A DNA stretch of 64,000 nt, from the NCBI RefSeq assembly GCF_020882245.1, contig NC_083599.1, positions 44,232,748-44,296,747 on the forward strand, in the 5' to 3' direction. Shown here piece by piece: positions 35,616 through 50,449 of this stretch (positions are counted from its first letter, which is position 1; each line of letters starts with the position of its first letter). Source of the stretch: Rhopalosiphum padi (lineage: Eukaryota; Arthropoda; Insecta; Hemiptera; Aphididae). The position numbers were made by a program, and so were the translations under genes. Below the pieces are notes generated by a model. It was not told the DNA's origin. It saw only the letters and a list, made by a program, of their open reading frames with translations, and searched no databases.

Positions 35616-38009
35616 ACGACGGTGGCGAATCATTTAATAATATCATTACGATACCTATTACACTTTTACGGCTAACGTACCCACACGAAAACGATCGCCG
35701 TCAAGGTCGTTGTTATATATACGCCGCGGTCTACGTTATGCACTGATGCGTGTCGTTATCGGTGCCTGCCTACCTAACAACATGGCAATAATAATAATAT
35801 CTTAATTATACGAAATATGCACGTGCGTGCGCCGTTCTCCATTGACACCGTAATATTATTATAATATTACCGCGTACACAACACGCGTAGGTACACCGCC
35901 GTCGTACCATATCACGCGGCACGAATATAGTTATTTAGACTGATATCAGGGGCATTCGGACGGAATAAAAGCGTTAAAATAATATCGGGTTACGCGGCGC
36001 GCACGCACGTGCACAATGTACTTGTGTGTGCGGGTTCGCGATTTATATTATTCATTTTTCAGCCCGGCCGGCCGTATATGTGTGCGCGTTTGCAGTGTAC
36101 ATTTTTCGAGTCGGGATGAAGTGAACACTAATTTTCTGTATACCAGTCGTGTTTTGTCGATTATTAACGGCGACAATATATTTTTGATACGCCGGCGAGC
36201 ACTATGAATATTATAATGTCGATACCTACATTTCTAATGTAACGCGTTTTGACACATCGACCAACTGCAGCCGATTATACATCATGTAAAACGATGCACT
36301 CAGTTTCGAGCTACTTATTATTCAAAAACAGTACAACAATTATTTGGTCGTTTAATATAGTTTTATCGGGAAATCGGTGTAAAATTAAATTGGTTTTATA
36401 AAAATAATATTTTTAATGGTATCATCGTTGTTAGAACGTTATTTAAGAATAAACGATATGATACAAAGAAATACATGCAAATTTGTAGTTTCGGCTATTA
36501 ATTTTTTTTTTTAGAATTTGACTATGTTTATATTACGCACCAGCCATATTCACAAAATTAAGTCAAATGTGCACAATAGTTGCAATAGTTGTGCCGAGGG
36601 CCCGTGACAGATCGTCAAAATATTTTCAAGGCCTTTACTATCAACATACATTGTAATTACATGTGCCAATCGTAGCGTTTAATCGATGGCTATGTTACAA
36701 CACATTTTAGAAAAATTATTTTTAATGATGAGGTACTCAGGAGGTAGGAAATTATAAAACATATTTTTTGGTTTTCGTCTTGATTGATTCACCCACGTGT
36801 CTTTAATCTCACGTACATAATAGGTATATGATTTATGATCTGATTATAAATAGCTGGGCCTCGGAAATGAACGACGTTTTACAGCGTAGATTTCATAACT
36901 CTCTTACAGTCATATAGATAGTATTGTTGCGTGTCGCCTGAATGCTTGATCTATTTTAGACTTCACCTTTAAAATATCAAGATAGTTCACAATTGATTAC
37001 GATTACAATTTAAACGTCGAGGTGAGTGATATATGACCCGATTAGAAAATACTTTTTATACTGTCTCTTAAATCAACTAAATTGCCTTAAGCGCGAACTT
37101 CACGGTAGGGTTCTATTTCATAAATTACAATACTCGTGAAATGGAAATATTAGCCGTTGGCCGCTGACCCTTAATTCTAAAATGTTTTTGTTTTAAAAAA
37201 CAAACATTAAAACCATAACGTTTAAAGTATGACACTTTAAGAATTGCCGACCTATAGCAATGTGAAGCTACAAAACTGTCATATACATCTACGGGACTGA
37301 TTGTCCCATAAATCGACAACCTGACCAAGGTTATTTCTGCAGAAAGTCGTACTCCTAATGGAGAACGCTGAAGCGACAAAGGACGATTTCTTAGCAGCCT
37401 ACGAAATCAATGAACAAAAAATGAAAAATCGAAAGAAAGGAAGTAAAATAACTTACCTCCTCTGGCCTGTACATGGTAGAAGTCTATGCAGGTTAAGCGT
37501 TGACCACAGCAGTGCTATTTGCTTCCGTACAAATCGGCCAACAGGAATCGTGCCATAAACCTTATTAGGCAACAACTTCCGAAAAGCAATTATGGCGGAA
37601 GGGACTTATACCGAACAAACCCATCCTGCCGAATCCTCCTCCGTTTCCCGGGTATGATCTGCTACACCGCGGAAATAGACAGGCTAATCGGGTACCATCC
37701 TGCAAGTACTGACACTCACCGAAGGCATGGTACCGTAATACGATTTCTAAATCATACACTTCGACTAGAACTAAAAAATAAAACAACTTTATATTAAATA
37801 AACCATCCCTTTAGAAAAATTCCTAAAAAAACCCACCATCAAAAAGCAAGCTAAATAAACATTCTTATTATTATAAGTCTCGTATACAATATTCCAGACA
37901 ACGCCGTATAGCTTACTAACTATATATTATGTAATAACTATAAATTAATTTTTTCAATCAATATTAAATTATAATAACAATTGTGTTAAAAAATGAAAAA
38001 ACGCAATGA

Positions 38010-39360
38010 TTGATTAATCGCGGTGGATTCGTCGGCTGTTATTGTTCATGCGTCCGGCTACACTCTGTATAATATACGTACGGGTAGCGATATTTATCTT
38101 ATTATACAACGGTGCGTCGCCGCGAGGTCTCACGTGTTAATATATTCTATATATTATTATAACACGACGTACGATACATAGACGATATTACGCTACCTAC
38201 CTATATAAAATATCGTCGGTCGATCGCAATGAAAACGAACTGCGTTCGCCGCATAGACATTTTTCTGGCCGCCATATTACTTTATACACGCGCGCACGTC
38301 GTGTATACGATGATGGTTACATCGCACTATACGGTCCGCCGCGGTAAAATATTACACGTTTTACGGTGCGGCAGATGCGAATATTGTGTGCAGCACGCCG
38401 CGGTCCCCCTTATAATAATATTGGCCGCGACGACAGAAGACGTGTACGATATAATAAATATCGCAACGCCATATGAAACGATGATGATGTGGTGGTGGCG
38501 GGGTGGCGGGGCTGCGGTAACAAAGTAACTGCTGCCTTGCACACACACACACACAGAGTATTGTCGGCCGCCGCACATTTATTTATTTATTTTTTTTTAT
38601 AGGTCGGCGCCCTCCATTGTCGATCCGCAATAACTTTTCTTTTTCTTTTTTCCACCCAGTCGTAATCCCATACATAATCCTCCCCGAAAGCGAGAATTTT
38701 AAACGGACCCGCACGACGCGCCCGCGTTTACTATTATATACCACTGCGTCTTTGTGCAGACGATGACGACCGCGCAGCGGATGACAAAAAGCCGCATCGT
38801 GGCGGACTATACGCGCGTTCTAGGCATCATTGCAGCTATACCGCGGCTTTGGTACCTACCCGTGTACCGCGCGCGCGGTATATACCTATACGTGCGGCGC
38901 GGCGGCGGCGGCCGTGTGTGCGACCAGCGGCGACGTTTCCCCGTGCCCGGTGTGCGTTTCGGAACCCTCGGGGCTATCGGCGTCGACACGGGCCACGCCC
39001 CGTCGGGCCGGAGCAACGTCCAGGCCGGCTATTTTTTTTTTCTCCATACCGCGTACGACTCGCACGGCGCACACCACCGCGACCATACACGGCGATGATA
39101 ATAATAATATTATTTTTATTATTGTACGGCGTACCCATAATTTATATATAACGTGTATTATGGTACATTATATAATTCCATTCCGTCGTGTAAACAACCG
39201 GCGCACGAGTATTATATTATTATAGACGTAGGTACAATATTATAGTATATGGGTAGGCACGTTACGGACGATAGTCGTGTGTATACTATACAATGTAGAG
39301 AATACTACCTATAGTGACGCTATATGCCGCAACAAGACGCCGCGAATACGATTTAGAGTG
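38010..39360. promoter_or_regulatory. strong CpG island-like patch inside engrailed intron
   Basis: The most GC/CpG-rich stretch of the window outside exon 1 and its 5' flank (GCGGCGCGGCGGCGGCGG near 38896; many CGACG and GCGCG words). Several overlapping frames exist on both strands (for example 38754-39098 and 38830-39225), as expected from high GC and few stops, but none shows a domain. An alternative promoter, enhancer or Polycomb-type element is possible. Confidence 0.3.
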
Positions 39361-41152
39361 TTGCTATATTGTATTTATTGAAGTTAGACGTTGTGGACCA
39401 AATACCATTATCCAACGGTTAGAAAAATTATTACTATCAAAAGAAAAAATATATTTATTTATAAAAAGTTCTTAAGTTTTATAATTTGTTGTACGTCGAT
39501 ATTATATTCTCTCTCCCTCTCTCTCGTAATTTTTAATATTGCTTCTTCGTTACTGCAGATTGGATATTTGACTAATTGAATTTACGAACTAAATTTTTTT
39601 TTTGACGCTCTCATTATTAAAATGACGCACTACGATAGTCTTAGAACATCAAGGAATATAATATTTTGTACAATAGATGTTTGTTTTTAACTTTTCTGCA
39701 GGAGTCATTATTCAAAGGAGTAAATTAATTTAACTTGTCGTCACTTGTAAGGTAGATACCTACCTATAAGTCATTCTTTAAAACACTTATTGTTTCTTTG
39801 CTTTGACTGCCGTTATTTTCGTAGTATTAAATTTCTTTTTACCTCTTTTGAAATAGAAGTAAAAATGTTCAACAAGGACACGGAGCTACCTCAATTTCAT
39901 AAAAAGAATATTGTGTCCTTTACCTTCGGGATACAGATATAGTTAATCATCATTTCTGATAATGCATATATAATTCGGATATTTTATTAACCGCTGCGAT
40001 GATGACATGATTTGGTGCACATAATAGTATAATACGATGTTTTGTAAATACGAGACGAAGTTGCCTATCCCCTAAAATTATTTATACGTTATATATATAG
40101 TAAATATAACTATTTAAGGGATCAAGTATATCCTTATATAATTGATTTAGGGAAAAGGCGGGCTTTGGCCCTTCATAATGGTTAAAGTATTAAGCTCCTT
40201 GGCACCCCAAGGGTAGTCGTTTAGAATAAATATTTTTGATTCATACATCAAAGAGTATGATACAAGATTATTAGTTTATATTGATTTCCGGCATCTCTTT
40301 TTTTGAAGATATTTTAGAGGTTTTAATTTTGCGAACGAAATAAAAACGTCAACAAATTTAGGTACTTAATTTTATTTTGAAATCTATAAATTAATAATGC
40401 CATTAATACCAATAAACGATAAACGTATAATACATTCGTTTGGATATAGCCTGTAATAAGGCTTAATGAAATTTCGAATAATAATTGTTATTGAATTATT
40501 TTTTACTTAACCCAATTCAAACAAAATATGTCGTGTATAGGACAGTGGTTTAACTTCGCAAACCCACCCTCGGTTATATGGACTTGCACGTACACATAAT
40601 AATATATTGTTCTACAAGACGATTCACTGGCCGTGCTCACTATTTTATGTCACATCACGGCTGAGTGGAACTGCAGCATGTTAAATATATTTATAAAGGG
40701 CGCATTTAGTGAATCTCTCTGTACGTATATGACGTACGCTATACGCAAGACCGTATATTTTAATAACATATTATTATCTTATATGTATTGTTACTATAAT
40801 ACGACTGATGGAGGAATGTATTGGAGCGGTAACGCAATGCATAGGTCAGTGTGTAGGTTACAGGTTTATAACATGTACCTAACGCACTCGTAGCCCGTAG
40901 CCCTGGCTGTATGGTATAATATATAATATAGACGAGAACGGTGCGTCTAACGTTGTAATGTATACGACAAGACTTGACGATGTGTCGTACAGAACACACA
41001 TTCCACGACTGTTGCGTGTGTACGCGTACTATTATGTATATAATATTATTATATATAGGCAGTTATAATATAGGCTCTGCCAGTCGCGCGCGTCCGGATC
41101 TCTATACAGGGCGATCGTACAAGTCCATATATACAAAGCGATGTATTGTAAC

Positions 41153-41172
41153 TATATATATATATATATATA
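41153..41172. repeat. (TA)n microsatellite
   Basis: 20 bases of perfect alternating TA. Confidence 0.9.
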
Positions 41173-44100
41173 ATATAATGATATACGTGTTACGAAAACG
41201 GTCCCGGGGGATATATATATATGTATAGGTAAACATGATATTATGTACGTCGTGTGTACTCGCTGGCGGAGGGGACCGTATGCAGTGACGTCTCGGAATT
41301 CCGATCACCCTGTATGTGCAGATTATCCGCACAAAGTCGTCACTCGAATACACGTATAGTAGGTACGCGCGTATACGTTTGAATTTTAAATCGGTCTCTG
41401 ACACACGTCGCAACGCGTACACACACTTTGTGCGTGAGTGTGGGGTACACGTCTTGTCGGTAGTCAGTTTTTCATTACGTCGCATCGCATCGCATATTAT
41501 CGGATATATTATTATCCTATTTATTTTCCTATTGCGGTGACGACGCGACCGTGTATACGAACCGCCAAACCGTACCGAAATTATATCACGCGGACGTCCG
41601 ACACATATCGACCTATACGCGTTGAACGACATGAGCACACAATATACACCGCGATCGCATTCGTGTGCGTATATCGTGTTATTGATTTTATCGCCCGAAT
41701 ACTGCATATATAGGTGGTACGCAGGTATTATACGCTGATACAGTCGCGCGCTTTACTCCCCCATTTCACGATGACGAACGGTGGTACCTATACAGAAAAA
41801 AATACTTTATTTCTCACGTTCGACGACACGGAGGGTGTTTGGTCGTTGGCACCAAGCCCGTGCTTGTGTATCGATTAAGTTCGTCTTCGAATAATGTCCG
41901 TACAATATATAATATATTCAATAAAATATTTTTTTTTTCCATTGCTATTTTAACAAACTATTATTATGTAACATAAACCCTTCAGTTTTTCTACGAGAAA
42001 TCAATCGATACAAAAAGTAAATAGTAAATAATTATAGTACGTTGTAAAGACCACGTAAATATCATAAAATATGTATTGATATTAAAATTAATTTAGCTTA
42101 AGATAATTTTAAATATTAATACGAGTATAGCTATAGGTACGTTATTATTTCACGTCTAAGGACTAGCATAGAAAATTCGTTTATCAATATTATTGCGCCG
42201 ATATAACCCGCGGGTTGTGTTTGTGCAGAGAGGTTGGAAAAAATTAAAAACGCGTCTACTTAGACGACCAACAAACACTGAACTATGGCAGACCGTTCCC
42301 CTACATGCAATGAATCGCGCCATCGCGCGTTTTGGGGTCGTTCGCCACCCCTCTTTTATTTGCTTCGACTCATGCTACGCACGCGCTTTACGAGCACCGG
42401 TTGGATGATGGGCTGTATATTCTGAGAGTTTATTAACACTAAATTCATATATTTGATATGAGGTGCATACAACAGTGGCTACTGCAGAACAGCTTCCAAT
42501 TTGTTTTGCAATTTTTATTTAAAAAAAAAAAAAAGTAGCTAAATAATAAATTATTGGCCCATTGACCTTCTAAAAAAATATACGCTTTATGCAACGTATC
42601 TTATATGTAATTTGTTTTGGCATTTAAATAATTAGTTTCGGTATACCTATTATAGAACAAAAAAATAATCTTCATGTATATACGGTGCGCATTCATCTAA
42701 AATTTTAAACATACCTATTATAATGTTATATAGTACTAACTAAATATCCTGATGGCTTCGCCCGTGGAAAAAAATATAAATCGTGAAATTATTAAAATGC
42801 TTCGCCGAAACAGATACATTGAATACATGTTGTTTGCCACAGTTAGATCGAAATATTCATTATTATTTTATCGCAGGTAATATACGTAGTATTTTCGGTC
42901 TTCATACAATACGTCAAAAATATATTATCGAATCGCCTGCGGTAAATTTTACGACTAGAATTTTAATGATAACTAGATTCTATATTGTACGAAGAATTAA
43001 AAATCAGTACGTGTTCGTGTATCGCGCCCATCGTTATTTCGTATCCGAGTCTGACGCGCACATACACGGCGTCGTGCCGTCGTGTAACTAGTTATTTCGT
43101 ATTTATCCACATAAAGTATTTATTTTTAACTGCATATTATTTTCTTCAAAAAATTAAATATTATAGCAATATTATAATCAATATTATACATATGACTATA
43201 ACAGTTATCATAGGCACAGCTATTGATTAATTACAAATTATTATGGTTTTTCAAATTAAACAAATTATTTATGCATATTTTATGGATATTCAGTGCAATA
43301 AATGCCGAAGTTTCTTATTAAAATTCAAAATTTTAAACACTGCAAGTACATAGTTGTTATTGTGTTTGTTAGACCTAGCGAGCGATTTTCACAACGCGTG
43401 ACGTCCGCCCTCCACTGCATTTTGATTATTATAGTCATCCATACATCTATATGTCGACCATAATAGCTGTACATTTGTTTCGCTCACTAAATACTAAACA
43501 AAAACAACCCTCTAACGCATCTCCCATTTTGATCAGCGACCAAGTGTGTGTGTATGTGTGTGTACGTGAACAAAGAATTTAATCGATACGATATAAATGA
43601 ATACGTCGGAACAACGATGAAAAGCGTAATAAATTAATATCCTCGCGTCACGGGGTTTTAATTAAAACTATATCGCTTCGGTCGATCGCCGTCTAGGTAT
43701 AGAGGGGTGGTACCTGCGGTATATACCACGTCATCAACGGACGGTTTTATGCTCGTCGGGTTTTACGGGTTTCGGCGTCGTCCAAAATCTACCCACCCAC
43801 ATAGGAGTAGGGTGATAGAATATTATGGGGGGCGGGGTGTACAATATAGCGCATCGCTATGGATTTTTTTTTTTATTTGAAGTTCTAAACTTTAAAATTA
43901 TTTCGTTAACACTAATGTAACCGTTTATCGTGTCTTCGGATAACGTTTATTATTTTTAAATATCTCGTGCACTTATACTTTTTGTAAAATAAAATAATAT
44001 TTCACAGTTGAAAAAAAACAAACGAGAAGAATGCATCGACCGTATAACGTAGGTCTAATGTCTACTGTATTCCCATAGTTGTCTTTTAATTAGATTTATT

Positions 44101-46337
44101 TACATATATATAGTTATATAGTACCAAGGTTTACATATTATATTGTCTAATAAAAACAGACACTTTTACGATTCGAACATCCCGACAATATTTTGTCGTG
44201 TTTTAATGTGTATCGGTACAAGATTTTCATAGTTCAGTTGGGCCGAGCCCCCTCCCCACCATTAAATACGACTACGACGGGCTTACACGGCACGCCGCGA
44301 AGGCCGTATAATCGGACATCTTACGAGTCGTCGCGTCGGTCGTGTCCGGTATAGCCGGTATAGATATTATGTTATACTACGATGGTCTCTTTCCGTCGTC
44401 CACACATAGGCAGACGCGCTTTTATTATTACTTTTTCCGTATCATTACGTAAACGCGTATATAATAGCTACCATGATGAACCTGTACAATATAATATTAT
44501 GTAGTAATAAGATGGACCCCGCGCGTCCTACTTTTTCTTCTGTTTAGTATTTATTTTTTATTTTTCGATTATAATCGGTTTGGACGGAACGGACTAGTAT
44601 TTTTTTCATTTTTTCATTGCTCTTCGTCCCACTTCACCGCTCGTCATGACAGCAACGCGTGTTTAATGGTCTAAAAACAACGAGTGCGTACAACAGAATA
44701 CCAGAACCGCGCGCGTCTGTCCGTACCGTCACCGCGGGAACGTATTTACGCCGTCACCGGTCGACGATATATTACTACCGTTGTTGTATATAAGTACATA
44801 TTAATATACAGGGTGAATCACCTAGCGTGTTCGCCTACCCTCCGCCATTGTTTCATTTAATAATGAATTTATTCAAATTATCATGAGTTTTGGATGTTAA
44901 GAAAATACAATTTAATTTAAATATACTTGAAAGACCATATATTAATATATTCAAATTCTTGATATTTTTTTGTATTACTTAAGGAGTGTACTGTGGCGGT
45001 ACAAACATCCGTTTTTCAAATGATAACCTCATTTTTACTGTAAAATATTAAGTGGATATTTAAAAAAAAATTATTGATGCACCTTATGTACCAGATCCGG
45101 ATTAATATTATCGTAGGCCCTAAGCACAGTGTCTTTAATGTATATGCGTTATACGGTCGCCCTGCGGTGTTGAGTATTTGAATAGATAGGATATAAAACC
45201 TTCTGTTAGGGAGAGAAAGTGTTGAAACTCGCGTTGTTAAGACTTTAAAAATAACAAAAATTAAATCTAAACTTTTATATGATAATAGTTTTAACAAAAT
45301 CTTAAAAACAATTCATTTACTCCAAACATACAAATATAATTAAACTGTCAAAAAACCATAAACAAAACAACTTATTTTACACGAATTTGCATATTTCTTT
45401 ATTCCTCGTATTTAAATATAAAACAAAAGATAATTGTAATAAAAAAAATAATAATATTGTGCATTATATTACTTGAATAAAACTTTATAGTTATAAAACT
45501 TTTTTTGCAACATTTTTTGGTTGCAAATAATTAAATGATTTTTTTTTTGTATCGATTTCTTGAATACCGACCCATTCTAATTCTCATTATCAATTATTAT
45601 CCATATAGATTTGTGTGTGAGTGGCCAGTGCCGTGCATTCATACGCGGAACCTAGCTGTGGTTTTAAAGAACGTTTTGTTCTTTTACCCTCACACGCCTC
45701 TTGTCTATGACGTCTATGTATACGCATAATCTAGAATAATAATGATTTATATTTCAAGAGTCCGCTAGTTAATTACTCGGTACGTGTATTATGCATTATA
45801 TATTATCTTATTATTTTTTTATAGTTACTTCCGATGTGTTTAAAAAGCCATCAGCCGTAATAGGAAGCGACGACAGGTGTTGTCTCGATTTCTATCGCAC
45901 ACTACACTCTATAGGTTGGTAGGTATATATAGGTGTACGTAAAAATATCGTAAGCACATACGACGTCGTCACGTTTTGTTTGGATTTCGACGAGAAACGT
46001 TAAGAACGCCAACAGATGACGATAGACACCGACGAAAAATCGCGTAAACAGAGCGCTCGAGTCGCGACGGGGACGATCCGTCCTCGGCGTCACCCCGAAA
46101 ACCGCCACCGCTGCCGTCGTCGACACGTCGTCATCGTGTTATTTATGTACGCACGGTGTTTTCATTTGTCAAACGTCGTGATTTACCCCCGTTTACATAA
46201 TAGCGAACATGTCAGTCGTCTTCACACACATACACACACATAGCGCGTACAATATTTTATTATACACGCGATTTTTCATCGCCCCAGTGATAGGTATAGT
46301 TGTAGGCAGTAAAAAGATCGTGCTCGTCCGTAACACC

Positions 46338-46376
46338 GTGTGTGTGTGTGTGTGTGTGTATGTGTGTATGTGTGTA
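46338..46376 (+). repeat. (GT)n microsatellite, imperfect at the 3' end
   Basis: Perfect GT to about 46359, then GTATGTGTGTATGTGTGT-type imperfect repeats. Confidence 0.9.
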
Positions 46377-49300
46377 CAACATACGCACGACCACTTCCGG
46401 ACTATCGCGCACTAATGGCATCTGCCTTTCAGACGTCCCGAAACGTTGTTCGTTATTAATGAAACGCGCATATTATTATTATACGATCGAGCACCGCGAA
46501 TACACTTCCGAAACCGCGATTCCGTGTGGTTTGTGCGATTGCGACAGTCATCCGTTGCGCGGATCCTACGCGCGCTTCAAAGACGTGTATATAAGAACGG
46601 AAACGCATTAGTGCGATAAGTGTTGTGCCGGTATTGTAACGTGATTCTCCGACGTTCGGTCTAATCGATATCATCACACACACGCACACGTCATGTTCCT
46701 GTGTATAATATAATGTAGGTATATAATATGATTTTTGAGATGCTGCAAAAATGTATTATAATATGCGTGCCGTTTGAGCACACCTATCTATAACCTACAC
46801 AAATCGTATACAGTAATAGGAAATAAAAATCTCAATAAAAATAGACGGATTTTACATATAGAAGGTATATTTATATAATTATATCTAAATTAAATTATTT
46901 CTAAATTGATTGCTACTTTTGATGGTATTTTTTCTAAATAAATTAGTTTATTGAGAACAGCAGGTGTTGAATTCGACTAAGAGCGTCAGTAAAAGTCGTC
47001 TGTCAAGAATAAACCTCAAGTTAAAAAGTTCAATCAAACTTAATTGCTTAACTAATTAATTTCATCTAGACGATGATGAATGCGAGATGACGACGACGAC
47101 GATGAATGATGGTGATTAAAATAATGTGTTCGAGTCAGACTTAAAATACGACTTCCGGCTGTCGTACATACATATACATATACATATATATGAGCGCACA
47201 CATTGTGATGAAACATTTTTGAGATGGAAATAAGAAGAGAAAAAACTAAAAAAATCATAGGATGAGGTGCTGCAGGTACTTACATACATATAACATATGT
47301 ATGTATAATAGATGATAGGTACGTAAGATTTTTTCATGATGGTTCCCAAATAATAATCGACGGTGCAACAGGCTCGTAGTATTATGGGTTGCCGAGGGGT
47401 TCGTCCGACGGCTCCGCCCACTCGGCGCGCAGCGGCGGAGCACAGGTGAAACACTGGTATATAATATTATCATCAGGTAGAACTACATATTGTTATAACG
47501 ATGTAAATACGTGTAACACAATGTATATATGTATATATATATAATATCATCATCCCCGTAGAAACGACTTTTGTGGCGGTTCGTATAATAAATATCATAA
47601 TATGTTATCGTTGGTTGTCGTCGTAATTACGTTAGGTATATATATATTGTTATACGTATCTTGCGATTGCCGACCCGAATCGAAAAATTCCCGGCCAACG
47701 GTGGTTAGGTCAGGACGTCAGGTATATAATATTATACTCGAAGGTACTCCGAGCCGGATTCCGCCATTTCTATATATAGACAGTGTTGTATACAACGCGC
47801 GTACTAATATAATGAGGTTATCCTTATGGGGACATAGTATGCCGGTGTTGCGGGGAGTGGTGAGCTATGAGGGCTTCCGGCTTGGCGCCCCAAAATATAT
47901 TTGCCGAATGAAGAATAAGACACACTAAATCGTGTTTGATTACCTAATAATGGTACCACCAGGTGTCATATATTTTGATTTCCAAAAATACACACGCACA
48001 CACAAAGGTAATAGCTACCTGTCCTAGTATATATAACGTAGTAACAGATCCTACCTCGAAGTATATATCAACAATAATAAATCATTTTCGTTTTTTATTT
48101 TTGTAAGTAGTCTACTATTTTTTTTTAATGAGAACTGGTAGGTACTATACATTTTTACGTCTGGATTTCGATTGGGTTAACGTAGTTTCGAATACGAATT
48201 TAAGGTTTTCTATTTAGTTTTGTTTCTTTGTTGCATGATTATATGTACCTATGTGACATCTGCTGCAAAGTTAAGCTTACACGGATTAATGTCGTTGTCA
48301 GATGTACGCGTTTTTAAAAATTGGTTACGACCATTTATTGGCTTTAGCGATGAATACTAGGAAGGTACATCTCCAATTACGCGATAAGTCTAAAACACGA
48401 CCGATCGCACATTTGTTTATTCATAAGACACGTGCTACACGCAAGCTCGGCCGTATATAGAAATATCTACGTAGTTAAACGTTTTTCCGGTGTTTGGATA
48501 TCAATGCAAATTGGCGTCGGGCGGTATATAGTTGCTATTATAGTCGATTTATGTATATATTGAATCGTTCTATAATAATCGTTATTATTCGCTACGGTAA
48601 AAAACGGCTTCGATGGTCACATGAACCTCCGCCTTCTTAATTCTGCTCTTCATAGCATGTTATAATAAAAAAACAAAAAAATTGCACGACATCGTAATAA
48701 AATAATTGCAAAAAAAACATTGTTCATTGTTATATACCATTGTAACTATACTAACTATGCATATTTATTTATTTTATAATTTGTTCTTTGTTTAAAATAT
48801 ATTATGTATGCACCAATGAGTAAAGTCTTCGGTTATAAAATCATGACTATTTTTTTTCTTCATAAGATCATCTTTTCTTTTTTTTTTTGTTATTAGGGAA
48901 CGATCTTAAAATACAATGTCTACATATTGTTGTGTTATTGAGATATGAATTATATTACGAGTATATCTAATAGACATCATGGATTATTATTGTCGAATAA
49001 TTACAATGAAAATCGTATACAGTAGTACATACGTAATATAATATTATGTATATGTAAATAAAAAATTACAAACACGTCTGGGTTTTGTATTAATTTTAGA
49101 TCATAAAAGGAAAGAAAAGAACTATAAGAACTATAGTGATTTCAAATATTAAAAAGTATAGAAAAAAGTTCACATTCAAGTAATATGATAGATATAGAAA
49201 ACATTATAATATTATTCATTGCTATAAAAACGTATAACTGTGTCAATTTTATTACTAAAGTAGTAAAGTGGATATAATGCTAATGAGCAGTATAGTCGAG

Positions 49301-50449
49301 CGCAAGTTGTATAGATGTTACACGCCTATTATGCGTGATCATCACTGTCGCCTCAAGTCGGCCAAACATATTTTCCCCAGTCATTTGGCGCGGTTGCCTT
49401 TACCTTGATTAGTTAGCCGTGAACCTATACGATTCGTAAGTACAACGCAAAGTTTTGCAAACGTTTCGCTGTGGTAGATATTATATATATTAACCAGAGG
49501 CATTCAAGTTGACGTTTCAGCCAACTCCGTGTAATAGCTGTTGCGCAGAGACACCCTCATTACAGCTCATGAATATTATATATACCCACCTATATTCGGC
49601 ATCCTACATTTGTTATGCGTAAGCACTAAGTATACATACACGTCTGACGTTTTGCGGTGGGACGCGAAAACTCCGTTATCCTTATGGATGGAAAGTCGGA
49701 CGTATACTTAACGTGAATATCCGTGCGCGGCGCGATGCTGGTGAAGGGTCGAATGGCTGAGTTGAACCCCAATTCTCGTACCCAAATATATGTATAGGCT
49801 TGTACGATTCCATGAAATGTAATTTTGGATTTGTATAATAAGACCTAACCAAAGGGCATATAGCATCCTTTAACTGATTTGTTGCTTATTGCTAGTACTA
49901 ATTTTAATCAAAGAAATAATTTTAATATATTATATATACTGTATAAATTTAACGATTCGTTTCAACTAGAGTATATAAATGGTTGTGAGTATAGAAATAT
50001 TACATTTATAAAGCTCAAAATATTTGTATAAAATATTTTTACTTTTATTAACATATTATTATAGTTATTTAATTATTGAATACGACATCCAGACATCCGG
50101 TATATTATTCGATTTAAGTGTTTACCTCAGTTCATGGGCATGTTGATATATGCCTCACTTTGTGTAGATAAATACAGCTTATATAGACCAAAAACATTCT
50201 CCGATTCTCGACAAATCTATTGATTTAACGTTTATTTAAATCGGTTCAGTAGTTTCGAAGATTGGCCGTGAAAAATAAAATAGATTTCACATTTATATAT
50301 ATCACAAGTTTAAACTATTTAATATAAATTACTGTAGCTTATATTTTAAACGTTTGTAACATTATTTTTGAAGTTCTTTGAATTTTGACCAACTTCTTTA
50401 CAGCTGTGTAATTTTATATCAGTTAAATAATATATAATGAGTCTATACC

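Larger units (their letters stand above)
33653..50449 (+). other. engrailed intron 1, distal part
   Basis: No exon recognised. CpG-rich patches lie at about 35520-36260, 38010-39360, 41000-41900, 43520-44800 and 45830-46700, separated by AT-rich DNA. Further contents are a 12-bp-arm hairpin (35581-35615), a (TA)n run (41153-41172), a (GT)n run (46338-46359), a mixed-composition repeat-like segment at about 37100-37800, and an ACAGGGTGAATCACC end-like sequence at 44808. Overlapping frames on both strands in the CpG patches are low-complexity and unconvincing. Confidence 0.6.

Noticed and set aside
37100..37800. Mixed-composition segment with frames on both strands (37125-37379, 37358-37558, 37519-37797)
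   Set aside because: It looks like an old repeat insertion, but I recognise no domain, ends or second copy in the window.
38754..39225. Overlapping frames of 100-131 codons
   Set aside because: Four frames on two strands in a high-GC block with few stops, and no domain or splice support.
41102..41707. 201-codon minus frame
   Set aside because: Its end is a translation of (TA)n repeats (YIYIY), there is a competing plus frame, and no family was recognised.
44808..45200. ACAGGGTGAATCACC as the end of a DNA transposon
   Set aside because: It resembles known insect TIR starts, and TACAGGGTGATCGGA occurs in reverse orientation near 41308. However, the ends differ after nine bases and no proper partner or coding remnant was found.
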